DNA of 64,000 bases from Camelus bactrianus (taxonomy: Eukaryota > Chordata > Mammalia > Artiodactyla > Camelidae): assembly GCF_048773025.1 (NCBI RefSeq), contig NW_027413957.1, positions 1,550,001-1,614,000 on the forward strand, written 5' to 3'. Positions within the stretch are counted from its first letter, which is position 1, and each line of letters begins with the position of its first letter. This document shows, in pieces, positions 32,649 to 44,091 of this stretch. Under the pieces are notes generated by a model. It was not told the DNA's origin, searched no databases, and saw nothing but the letters and a program-made list of their open reading frames with translations. The position numbers were made by a program, and so were the translations under genes.

Positions 32649-34636
32649 GTTTGAAGTTCCTGCAGTTTTCACTGTAAAATCGAGTTGGAGTTCGTACCTC
32701 CCCATATATATGTATGGAGTGGAGTTTGCAACTGAAAAGAAACTTTGTGTTCCCAACAAACTAGGTGAAGGAAGGCTTTCACACACACTTATCTCTCAGA
32801 ACTGAGCATGAGGAGAGACGTTCGTTCATCTAGCACAAAGGGAACGGGTTGCAGGAGAAACTTTTACTCTGGTTTCTCAATCTGTTTCCTAGTGCCGGTT
32901 TGAAGTTCCTGCAGATTTCACTGTAAAACCGAGTTGGAGCTCGTACCTCCCCATATATATGTATGGAGTGGAGTTTGCAACTGAAAAGAAACTTTGTGTT
33001 CCCAACAAACTAGGTGAAGGAAGGCTTTCACACACACTTATCTCTCAGAACTGAGCATGTGGAGAGACGTTCGTTCATCTAGCACAAAGGGAACGGGTTG
33101 CAGTAGAAACTTTTACTCTGGTTTCTCAGTCTGTTTCTTAGTGCCGGTTTGAAGTTCCTGCAGTTTTCACTGTAAAACCGAGTTGGAGCTAGTACCTCCC
33201 CATATATATGTAAGGAGTGGAGTTTGCAACTGAAAAGAAACCTTGTGTTCCCAACAAGCTAGGTGAAGGACGGCTTTCACACACACTTATCTCTCAGAAC
33301 TGAGCATGTGGAGAGACGTTCGTTCATCTAGCACAAAGGGAACGGGTTGCAGGAGAAACTTTTCTCTGGTTTCTCAGTCTGTTTCCTAGTGCCGGTTTGA
33401 AGTTCCTACAGTTTTCACTGTAAAACCGAGTTGGAGCTAGTACCTCCCCATATATATGTATGGAGTGGAGTTTGCAACTGAAAAGAAACTTTGTGTTCCC
33501 AACAAGCTAGGTGAAGGACGGCTTTCACACACACTTATTTCCCAGAACTGAGCATGTGGAGAGACGTTCGTTCATCTAGCACAAAGGGAACGGGTTGCAG
33601 GTGAAAATTTACTCTGGTTTCTCAGTCTGTTTCCTAGTGCCGGATTGAAGTTCCTGCAGTTTTCACTGTAAAACCGAGTTGGGGCTAGTACCTCCCCATA
33701 TATATGTATGGAGTGGAGTTTGCAACTGAAAAGAAACTTTGTGTTCCCAACAAGCTAGATGAAGGACGGCTTTCACACACACTTATTTCCCAGAACTGAG
33801 CATGTGGAGAGACGTTCGTTCATCTAGCACAAAGGGAACGGGTTGCTGTAGAAACTTTTAATCTGGTTTCTCAGTCTGTTTCCTAGTGCCGGTTTGAAGT
33901 TCCTGCAGTTTTCACTGTAAAACATAGTTGGAGTTAGTACCTCCCCATATATATGTATGGAGTGGAGTTTGCAACTGAAAAAAACTTTGTGTTCACAACA
34001 AGATAGGTGAAGGACGGCTTTCACTCACACTTATCTCTCAGAACTGAGCATGTGGAGAGACGTTCGTTCATCTAGCACAAAGGGAACGGTTTGCAGTAGA
34101 AACTTTTCTCTGGTTTCTCAGTCTGTTTCCTAGTGCCGGTTTGAAGTTCCTACAGTTTTCACTGTAAAATCGAGTTGGAGCTAGTACCTCCCCATATATA
34201 TGTATGGAGTGGAGTTTGCAACTGAAAAGAAACTTTGTGTACCCAACAAGCTAGGTGAAGGACGGCTTTCACACACACTTATTTCCCAGAACTGAGCATG
34301 TGGAGAGACGTTCGTTCATCTAGCACAAAGGGAACGGGTTGCTGTAGAAACTTTTACTCTGGTTTCTCAGTCTGTTTCCTAGGGCCGGTTTGAAGTTCCT
34401 GCAGTTTTCACTGTAAAACAGAATTGGAGCTAGTACATCCCCATATATGTGTATGGAGTGGAGTTTGCAACTGAAAAGAAACTTTGTGTTCCCAACAAGC
34501 TAGGTGAAGGACGGCTTTAACACCCGCTTATATCTCAGAACTGAGCATGTGGAGAGACGTTTGTTCATCTAGCTGAAAAGGAACGGTTTGCAGGAGAAAC
34601 TTTTACTCTGGTTTCTCAATCTGTTTCCTAGTGCCG
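32649..34636. repeat. Least ordered stretch, eight monomers, no HOR partner seen
   Basis: Monomers at 32649, 32898, 33147, 33395, 33643, 33892, 34139 and 34388. 33395, 33643 and 34139 share TTATTTCCCAG, a variant I did not see elsewhere. 33643 has GGGGCTAG and 33892 has AACATAG, GTTAGTACC and AGATAGG with a 247-bp length. More private changes occur here than elsewhere, as expected for a boundary between homogenised domains. Confidence 0.7.
34388..34636. repeat. Recombinant monomer at a domain junction
   Basis: The left and middle parts (CAGAATTGG, ACATCC, ATGTG, TTAACACCCGC, TTATATCTC) belong to the TTAACACCC subtype. The end (TTTGTTC, AGCTGAAAAGG, GGTTTGC, TCTCAATCTG) belongs to the ACTATAAAAC subtype that precedes AGGTTA. 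In the complete order at 41108-41855 these are two steps apart, so two monomer lengths are missing. The next monomer, 34637, is AGGTTA type, as predicted. Confidence 0.65.
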
Positions 34637-37122
34637 GTTTGAAGTTCCTGCAGTTTTCACTGTAAAACCGAGTTGGAGCTAGTACCTCCCCATATATATG
34701 TATGGAGTGGAGTTTGCAACTGAAAAGAAACTTTGTGTTCCCAACAACTAGGTTAAGGACGGCTTTCACACACACATATCTCTGAGAACTGAGCATGTGG
34801 AGAGACATTCGTTCATCTAGCACAAAAGAACGGGTTGCAGGAGAAACTTTTACTCTAGTTTCTCAATCTGTTTCCTAGTGCCGGTTTGAAGTTCCTGCAA
34901 TTTTCACTGTAAAACCGAGTTGGAGCTAGTACCTCCCTATATATATGTATGGAGTGGAGTTTGCAATGAAAAGAAACTTTGTGTTCCCAACAAGCTAGGT
35001 GAAGGACGGCTTTCACACACACTTATCTCTCAGAACGGAGCATGTGGAGAGACGTTCGTTCATCTAGCAAAAAGGGAACGGGTTGAAGGAGAATCTTTTA
35101 CTCTGGTTTCTAAGTCTGTTTCGTAGTGCCGGTTTGTATTTCCTGCAGTTTTCACTGTAAAACCGAGTTGGAGCTAGTACCTCCCCATATATATGTATGG
35201 AGGGGAGTTTGCAACTGAAAAGAAACCTTGTATTCCCAACAAGCTAGATGAAGGACGGCTTTCACACACACTTATCTCTTCGAACAGCGCATGTGGAGAG
35301 ATGTTCGTTCATCTAGCACAAAGGGAACGGGTTGCAGGAGAAATTTTTACTCTGGTTTCTCAGTCTGTTTCTTAGTGCCGGTTTGAAGTTCCTGCAGTTT
35401 TCACTGTAAAACCGAGTTGGAGCTAGTACCTCCCCATATATATGTATGGAGTGGAGTTTGCAACTGAAAAGAAACCTTGTGTTCCCAACAAGCTAGGTGA
35501 AGGACGGCTTTCACACACACTTATCTCTCAGAACTGAGCATGTGGAGAGACGTTCGTTCATCTAGCACAAAGGAACGGGTTGCAGGAGAAACTTTTACTC
35601 TGGTTTCTCAGTCTGTTTCCTAGTGCCGGTTTGAAGTTCCTGCAGTTTTCACTGTAAAACCGAGTTGGAGCTAGTACCTCCCCATATATTTCTATATGAA
35701 GTGGAGTTTGCAACTGAAAAGAAACCTTGTGTTCCCAACAAGCTAGGTGAAGGACGGCTTTCACACACACATATCTCTCAGAACTGAGCATGTGCAGAGA
35801 CGTTCGTTCATCTAGCACAAAGGGAACGGGTTGCAGGAGAAACTTTCACTCTGGTTTCTCAGTCTGTTTCCTAGTGCCGGTTTGAAGTTCCTGCAATTTT
35901 CACTGTAAAACCGAGTTGGACCTAGTACCTCCCCATATATATGTATGGAGTGGAGTTTGCAATGAAAAGAAACTTTGTGTTCCCAACAAGCTAGGTGAAG
36001 GACGGCTTTCACACAGACTTATCTCTCAGAACGGAGCATGTGGAGAGACGTTCGTTCATCTAGCACAAAGGGAACGGGTTGCAGGAGAAACTTTCACTCT
36101 GATTTCTCAGTCTGTTTCCTAGTGCCGGTTTGAAGTTCCTGCAGTTTTCACTGTAAAACCGAGTTGGAGGTAGTACCTCCCCATATATTTGTATGGAGTG
36201 GAGTTTGCAACTGAAAAGAAAATTTGTGTTCCCAAGAAGCTAGGTGAAGAACGGCTTTCACAAACACTTATCTCTCAGAACTGAGCATGTGGAGAGACAT
36301 TCGTTCAACTAGCACAAAGGGAACGGGTTGCAGGAGAAACTTTCATTCTGGTTTCTCAGTCTGTTTCTTAGTGCCGGTTTGAAGTTCCTGCAGTTTTCAC
36401 TGTAAAACCGAGTTGGAGCTAGTACCTCCCCATATATATGTATGGAGTGGAGTTTGCAACTGAAAAGAAACCTTGTGTTCCCAACAAGCTAGGTGAAGGA
36501 CGGCTTTCACACACACTTATCTCTCAGAACTGAGCATGTGGAGAGACGTTCGTTCATCTAGCACAAAGGGAACGGGTTGCAGGAGAAAGTTTTACGCTGG
36601 TTTCCCAGTCTGTTTCCTAGTGCCGGGTTGAAGTTCCTGCAGTTTTCACAGTAAAAGCGAGTTGGAGCTAGTAATCCCCATATATATGTATGGAGTGGAG
36701 TTTGCAACTGAAAAGAAACTTTGTGTTCCCAACAAGCTAGGTGAAGGACGGTATTCACACACACTTATCTCTCAGAACTGAGCATGTGGAGAGACGTTCG
36801 TTCATCTAGCACAAAGGGAACGGGTTGCAGGAGTAACTTTTACTCTGGTTTCTCAGTCTGTTTCCTAGTGCCGGTTTGAAGTTCCTGCAGTTTTCACAGT
36901 AAAAGCGAGTTGGAGCTCGTACCTCCCCATATATATGTATGGAGTGGAGTTTGCAACTGAAAAGAAACTTTGTGTTCCCAACAAACTAGGTGAAGGAAGG
37001 CTTTCACACACACTTATCTCTCAGACCTAAGCATGTGGAGAGACGTTCGTTCATCTAGCACAAAGGGAACGGGTTGCAGGAGAAACTTTTACTCTGGTTT
37101 CTCAGTCTGTTTCCTAGTGCCG
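34637..37122. repeat. Partial copy (10 monomers) of the 16-monomer unit
   Basis: 34637, 34884, 35132, 35381, 35629, 35880, 36128, 36377 and 36626 match 41856-44091 at about 7,218 bp, including CCCTATAT (34884), TTCGAACAGCGC (35132), core ATTTCTATATGAAG (35629), GACCTAG (35880) and the shortened CTAGTAATCC (36626). 36874 (CTCGTACC, GACCTAAGC) matches 14709 instead. Confidence 0.85.
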
Positions 37123-38862
37123 GTTTGAAGTTCCTGCAGTTTTCACTGTAAAACCGAGTTGGAGCTCGTACCTCCCCATATATATGTATGAAGTGGAGTT
37201 TGCAACTGAAAAGAAAATTTGTGTTCCCAACAAGCTAGGTGAAGGACGGTATTCACACACACTTATCTCTCAGAACTGAGCATGTGGAGAGACGTTCGTT
37301 CATCTAGCACAAAGGGAACGGGTTGCAGGACAAAGTTTTACTCTTTTTTCTCAGTCTGTTTCCTAGTGCCGGTATGAAGTTCCTGCAGTTTTCACTGTAA
37401 AAGCGAGTTGGTGCTAGTACCGCCCCATATATATGTATTGAGTGGAGTTTGCAACTGAAAAGAAACTTTGTGTTCCCAACAAGCTAGGTGAAGGACGGTA
37501 TTCACACACACTTATCTCTCAGAACTGAGCATGTGGAGAGACGTTCGTTCATCTAGCACAAAGGGAACGGGTTGCAGGAGAAACTTTTACTCTGGTTTCT
37601 CAGTCTGTTTCCTAGTGGCGGTTTGAAGTTCCTGCAGTTTTCACTGTAAAACCGAGTTGGAGTTCGTACCTCCCCATATATATGTATGGAGTGGAGTTTG
37701 CAACTGAAGAGAAACTTTGTGTTCCCAACAAACTAGGTGAAGGAAGGCTTTCACACACACTTATCTCTCAGAACTGAGCATGTGGAGAGACGTTCGTTCA
37801 TCTAGCACAAAGGGAACGGGTTGCAGGAGAAACTTTTACTCTGGGTTCTCAGTCTGTTTCCTAGTGCCGGTTTGAAGTTCCTGCAGTTTTCACTGTAAAA
37901 CCGAGTTGGAGCTCGTACCTCCCCATATATATGTATGGAGTGGAGTTTGCAACTGAAAAGAAACTTTGTGTTCCCAACAAACTAGGTGAAGGAAGGCTTT
38001 CACACACACTTATCTCTCAGAACTGAGCATGTGGAGAGACGTTCGTTCATCTAGCACAAAGGGAACGGGTTGAAGGAGAAACTTTTACTCTGGTTTCTCA
38101 GTCTGTTTCCTAGTGCCGGTTTGAAGTTCCTGCAGTTATCACTGTAAAACCGAGTTGGAGATAGTACCTCCCCATATATTTGTATGGACTGCAGTTTGCA
38201 ACTGAAAATAACTTTGTGTTCCCAACAGCTAGGTGAAGGACGGCTTTCACACACAATTATCTCTCAGAAGTCAGCATGTGGAGAGACGTTCGTTCATCTA
38301 GCACAAAGGGAACGGGTTGCAGGAGAAACTTTTACTCTGGGTTCTCAGTCTGTTTCCTAGTGCCGGTTTGAAGTTCCTGCAGTTTTCACTGTAAAACCGA
38401 GTTGGAGCTCGTACCTCCCCATATATATGTATGGAGAGGAGTTTGCAACTGAAAAGAAACTTTGTTTTCCCAACAAGCTAGGTGAAGGAAGGCTTTCACA
38501 CACACTTATCTCTCAGAACTGAGCATGTGCAGAGACGTTCGTTCATCTAGCACAAAGGGAACGGGTTGCAGGAGAAACTTTCACTCTGGTTTCTCAGTCT
38601 GTTTCCTAGTGCCGGTTTGAAGTTCCTGCAATTTTCACTGTAAAACCGAGTTGGACCTAGTACCTCCCCATATATATGTATGGAGTGGAGTTTGCAATGA
38701 AAAGAAACTTTGTGTTCCCAACAAGCTAGGTGAAGGACGGCTTTCACACAGACTTATCTCTCAGAACGGAGCATGTGGAGAGACGTTCGTTCATCTAGCA
38801 CAAAGGGAACGGGTTGCAGGAGAAACTTTTACTCTGGTTTCTCAGTCTGTTTCCTAGTGCCG
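37123..38862. repeat. 7-monomer unit, copy 1 (1,740 bp)
   Basis: Monomers at 37123, 37372, 37621, 37870, 38119, 38366 and 38615. Marks: GTATGAAG with AAAATTTG and the odd end ACTCTTTTTTCTC (37123); GTATGAAGTTCC and ACCGCCCC (37372); GTTCGTACC (37621); GTTATCAC, GATAGTACC and GACTGCAG with a 247-bp length (38119); GAGAGGAG (38366). 38615 is a GACCTAG/GCAATG monomer out of its usual cassette. Confidence 0.88.
38366..38862. repeat. Displaced patch: a piece of 35.8-36.1 kb inside the 7-monomer unit
   Basis: The right part of 38366 carries GTGCAGAGAC followed by AACTTTCACTC. GTGCAGAGAC is otherwise seen only in 35629 (near 35793), which is followed by a GACCTAG monomer as here. The patch thus runs from inside one monomer, through most of 38615, and returns to the TTTTACTC ending of 36874 before 38863. 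Of the nine GACCTAG monomers this is the only one not followed by the GAGGTAG/ATTTG monomer. Confidence 0.7.
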
Positions 38863-40105
38863 GTTTGAAGTTCCTGCAGTTTTCACTGTAAAACCGAGTT
38901 GGAGCTCGTACCTCCCCATATATATGTATGAAGTGGAGTTTGCAACTGAAAAGAAAATTTGTGTTCCCAACAAGCTAGGTGAAGGACGGTATTCACACAC
39001 ACTTATCTCTCAGAACTGAGCATGTGGAGAGACGTTCGTTCATCTAGCACAAAGGGAACGGGTTGCAGGACAAAGTTTTACTCTTTTTTCTCAGTCTGTT
39101 TCCTAGTGCCGGTATGAAGTTCCTGCAGTTTTCACTGTAAAAGCGAGTTGGTGCTAGTACCGCCCCATATATATGTATGGAGTGGAGTTTGCAACTGAAA
39201 AGAAACTTTGTGTTCCCAACAAGCTAGGTGAAGGACGGTATTCACACACACTTATCTCTCAGAACTGAGCATGTGGAGAGACGTTCGTTCATCTAGCACA
39301 AAGGGAACGGGTTGCAGGAGAAACTTTTACTCTGGTTTCTCAGTCTGTTTCCTAGTGGCGGTTTGAAGTTCCTGCAGTTTTCACTGTAAAACAGAGTTGG
39401 AGTTCGTACCTCCCCATATATATGTATGGAGTGGAGTTTGCAACTGAAAAGAAACTTTGTGTTCCCAACAAACTAGGTGAAGGAAGGCTTTCACACACAC
39501 TTATCTCTCAGAACTGAGCATGTGGAGAGACGTTCGTTCATCTAGCACAAAGGGAACGGGTTGCAGGAGAAACTTTTACTCTGGGTTCTCAGTCTGTTTC
39601 CTAGTGCCGGTTTGAAGTTCCTGCAGTTTTCACTGTAAAACCGAGTTGGAGCTCGTACCTCCCCATATATATGTATGGAGTGGAGTTTGCAACTGAAAAG
39701 AAACTTTGTGTTCCCAACAAACTAGGTGAAGGAAGGCTTTCACACACACTTATCTCTCAGAACTGAGCATGTGGAGAGACGTTCGTTCATCTAGCACAAA
39801 GGGAACGGGTTGAAGGAGAAACTTTTACTCTGGTTTCTCAGTCTGTTTCCTAGTGCCGGTTTGAAGTTCCTGCAGTTATCACTGTAAAACCGAGTTGGAG
39901 ATAGTACCTCCCCATATATTTGTATGGACTGCAGTTTGCAACTGAAAATAACTTTGTGTTCCCAACAGCTAGGTGAAGGACGGCTTTCACACACAATTAT
40001 CTCTCAGAAGTCAGCATGTGGAGAGACGTTCGTTCATCTAGCACAAAGGGAACGGGTTGCAGGAGAAACTTTTACTCTGGGTTCTCAGTCTGTTTCCTAG
40101 TGCCG
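38863..40105. repeat. 7-monomer unit, copy 2 (5 monomers)
   Basis: 38863, 39112, 39361, 39610 and 39859 pair with 37123-38365 at 1,740 bp with very few visible changes. The next monomer, 40106, keeps the GAGAGGAG start of 38366 but has GGTATTC and an ordinary end, so copy 2 leaves the unit there and enters the 16-monomer unit. Confidence 0.88.
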
Positions 40106-43100
40106 GTTTGAAGTTCCTGCAGTTTTCACTGTAAAACCGAGTTGGAGCTCGTACCTCCCCATGTGTATGTATGGAGAGGAGTTTGCAACTGAAAAGAAAC
40201 TTTGTTTTCCCAACAAGCTAGGTGAAGGACGGTATTCACACACACTTATCTCTCAGAACTGAGCATATGGAGAGACGTTCGTTCATCTAGCACAAAGGGA
40301 ACGGGTTGCAGGAGAAACTTTTACTCTGGTTTCTCAGTCTGTTTCCTAGTGCCGGTTTGAAGTTCCTGCAGTTTTCTCAGTAAAAGCGAGTTGGAGCTAG
40401 TACCTCCAAATATATATATTTGTAGGGAGTGGAGTTTGCAATTGAAAAGAAACTTTGTGTTCCCAACATAATAGGTGAAGGAAGGCTTTCACACACACTT
40501 ATCTCTCAGAACTGAGCATGTGGAGAGACGTTCGTTCATCTAGCACAAAGGGAACGGGTTGCAGGAGAAACTTTTACTCTGGTTTCTCAGTCTGTTTCCT
40601 AGTGCCGGTTTGAATTTCCTGCAGTTTTCACTGTAAAACAGAGTTGGAGCTAGTACATCCCCATATATGTGTATGGAGTGGAGTTTGCAACTGAAAAGAA
40701 ACTTTGTGTTCCCAACAAGCTAGGTGAAGGACGGCTTTCACCCACACATATCTGTAAGAACTGAGCATGTGGAGAGACTTTCGTTCATCTAGCACAAAGG
40801 GAACAGGTTGCAGGAGAAACTTTTACTCTGGTTTCTCAGTCTGTTTCTTAGTGCCGGTTTGGAGTTCCTGCAGTTATCACTGTAAAACCGAGTTGGAGCT
40901 AGTACCTCCCCATATATTTCTGTATGGAGTGGAGTTTGCAACTGAAAAGAAACCTTGTGTTCCCAACATGCTAGGTGAAGGACGGCTTTCACACACACTT
41001 ATCCCTCAGAACTGAGCATGTGGAGAGACGTTCGTTCATCTAGCACAAAGGGAACAGGTTGCAGGAGAAACTTTTACTCTGGTTTCTCAGTCTGTTTCCT
41101 AGTGCCGGTTTGAAGTTCCTGCAGTTTTCACTGTAAAACAGAGTTGGAGCTAGTACATACCCATATATGTTTATGGAGTGGAGTTTGCAACTGAAAAGAA
41201 ACTTTGTGTTCCCAACAAGCTAGGTGAAGGACGGCTTTAACACCCGCTTATATCTCAGAACTGAGCATGTGGAGAGACGTTCGTTCATCTAGCACAAAGA
41301 AACGGGTTGCAGGAGAAACTTTTACTTTGGTTTCTCAGTCTGTTTCCTAGTGCCGGTTTGAAGTTCCTGCAGTTTTCACTGTAAAACCGAGTTGGAGCTA
41401 GTACCTCCCCATATATATGTATGGAGTGGAGTTTGCAACTGAAAAGAAACTTTGTGTTTCCAACAAGCTAGGTGAAGGACGGCTTTCACCCACACATATC
41501 TGTAAGAACTGAGCATGTGGAGAGACGTTCGTTCATCTAGCACAAAGGGAACAGGTTGCAGGAGAAACATTTACTCTGGATTCTCAGTCTGTTTCTTAGT
41601 GCCGGTTTGAAGTTCCTGCAGTTTTCACTATAAAACCGAGTTGGAGCTAGTACCTCCCCATATATTTCTGTATGGAGTGGAGTTTGCAAATGAAAAGAAA
41701 CCTTGTGTTCCCAACAAGCTAGGTGAAGGACGGCTTTCACACACAATTATCTCTCAGAACTGAGCATGTGGAGAGACGTTTGTTCATCTAGCTCAAAAGG
41801 AACGGTTTGCAGGAGAAACTTTTACTCTGGTTTCTCAATCTGTTTCCTAGTGCCGGTTTGAAGTTCCTGCAGTTTTCAGTGTAAAACCGAGTTGGAGGTA
41901 GTACCTCCCCATATATATGTATGGAGTGGAGTTTGCAACTGAAAAGAAACTTTGTGTTCCCAACAACTAGGTTAAGGACGGCTTTCACACACACATATCT
42001 CTGAGAACTGAGCATGTGGAGAGACATTCGTTCATCTAGCACAAAAGAACGGGTTGCAGGAGAAACTTTTACTCTAGTTTCTCAATCTATTTCCTAGTGC
42101 CGGTTTGAAGTTCCTGCAATTTTCACTGTAAAACCGAGTTGGAGCTAGTACCTCCCTATATATATGTATGGAGTGGAGTTTGCAATGAAAAGAAACTTTG
42201 TGTTCCCAACAAGCTAGGTGAAGTACGGCTTTCACACACACATATCTCTCAGAACGGAGCATGTGGAGAGACGTTCGTTCATCTAGCAAAAAGGGAACGG
42301 GTTGAAGGAGAATCTTTTACTCCGGTTTCTAAGTCTGTTTCGTAGTGCCGGTTTGTATTTCCTGCAGTTTTCACTGTAAAACCGAGTTTGAGCTAGTACC
42401 TCCCCATATATATGTATGGAGTGGAGTTTGCAACTGAAAAGAAACCTTGTATTCCCAACAAGCTAGATGAAGGACGGCTTTCACACACATTTATCCTTTC
42501 GAACAGCGCATGTGGAGAGATGTTCGTTCATCTAGCACAAAGGGAACGGGTTGCAGGAGAAATTTTTACTCTGGTTTCTCAGTCTGTTTCTTAGTGCCGG
42601 TTTGAAGTTCCTGCAGTTTTCACTGTAAAACCGAGTTGGAGCTAGTACCTCCCCATATATATGTATGGAGTGGAGTTTGCAACTGAAAGAAACCTTGTGG
42701 TCCCAACAAGCTAGGTGAAGGACGGCTTTCACACACACTTATCTCTCAGAACTGAGCATGTGGAGAGACGTTCGTTCATCTAGCACAAAGGAACGGGTTG
42801 CAGGAGAAACTTTTACTCTGGTTTCTCAGTCTGTTTCCTAGTGCCGGTTTGAAGTTCCTGCAGTTTTCACTGTAAAACCGAGTTGGAGCTAGTACCTCCC
42901 CATATATTTCTATATGAAGTGGAGTTTGCAACTGAAAAGAAACCTTGTGTTCCCAACAAGCTAGGTGAAGGACGGCTTTCACACACACATATCTCTCAGA
43001 ACTGAGCATGTGGAGAGACGTTCGTTCATCTAGCACAAAGGGAACGGGTTGCAGGAGAAACTTTCACTCTGGTTTCTCAGTCTGTTTCCTAGTGCCGGTT

Positions 43101-44091
43101 TGAAGTTCCTGCAGTTTTCACTGTAAAACCGAGTTGGACCTAGTACCTCCCCATATATATGTATGGAGTGGAGTTTGCAATGAAAAGAAACTTTGTGTTC
43201 CCAACAAGCTAGGTGAAGGACGGCTTTCACACAGACTTATCTCTCAGAACGGAGCATGTGGAGAGACGTTCGTTCATCTAGCACAAAGGGAACGGGTTGC
43301 AGGAGAAACTTTCACTCTGGATTCTCAGTCTGTTTCCTAGTGCCGGTTTGAAGTTCCTGCAGTTTTCACTGTAAAACCGAGTTGGAGGTAGTACCTCCCC
43401 ATATATTTGTATGGAGTGGAGTTTGCAACTGAAAAGAAACTTTGTGTTCCCAAGAAGCTAGGTGAAGGACGGCTTTCACACACACTTATCTCTCAGAACT
43501 GAGCATGTGGAGAGACATTCGTTCAACTAGCACAAAGGGAACGGGTTGCAGGAGAAACTTTCATTCTGGTTTCTCAGTCTGTTTCTTAGCGCCGGTTTGA
43601 AGTTCCTGCAGTTTTCACTGTAAAACCGAGTTGGAGCTAGTACCTCCCCATATATATGTATGGAGTGCATTTTGCAACTGAAAAGAAACCTTGTGTTCCC
43701 AACAAGCTAGGTGAAGGACGGCTTTCACACACACTTATCTCTCAGAACTGAGCATGTGGAGAGACGTTCGTTCATCTAGCACAAAGGGAACGGGTTGCAG
43801 GAGAAAGTTTTACTCTGGTTTCTCAGTCTGTTTCCTAGTGCCGGGTTGAAGTTCCTGCAGTTTTCACAGTAAAAGCGAGTTGGAGCTAGTAATCCGCATA
43901 TATATGTATGGAGTGGAGTTTGCAACTGAAAAGAAAATTTGTGTTCCCAACAAGCTAGGTGAAGGACGGTATTCACACACACTTATCTCTCAGAACTGAG
44001 CATGTGGAGAGACGTTCGTTCATCTAGCACAAAGGGAACGGGTTGCAGGAGAAACTTTTACTCTGGGTTCTCAGTCTGTTTCCTAGTGCCG
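40106..44091. repeat. 16-monomer HOR, copy 1 (3,986 bp)
   Basis: Starts at 40106, 40355, 40608, 40857, 41108, 41356, 41605, 41856, 42103, 42351, 42600, 42847, 43098, 43346, 43595 and 43844. The order is: GAGAGGAG; a 253-bp monomer with an enlarged AT core; CAGAG/ATGTG; ATTTCTG; TTAACACCC; TTTCC/CTGTAAG; ACTATAAAAC; AGGTTA; GCAATG; AACAGCGC; a plain monomer; ATTTCTATATG; then the four-monomer cassette. The most complete version of the order seen in fragments elsewhere. Confidence 0.9.
40407..40422. other. Perfect 16-bp AT palindrome in a 253-bp monomer
   Basis: CAAATATATATATTTG is its own reverse complement and stands where inverted repeat 3 normally lies. The usual CCATA and TATGG arms are gone (TCCAAAT...TTTGTAGGG), yet a stronger dyad occupies the site. 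The same version occurs at 44393-44408, 49123-49138 and 55106-55121. These four monomers are the longest in the window. Confidence 0.85.
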
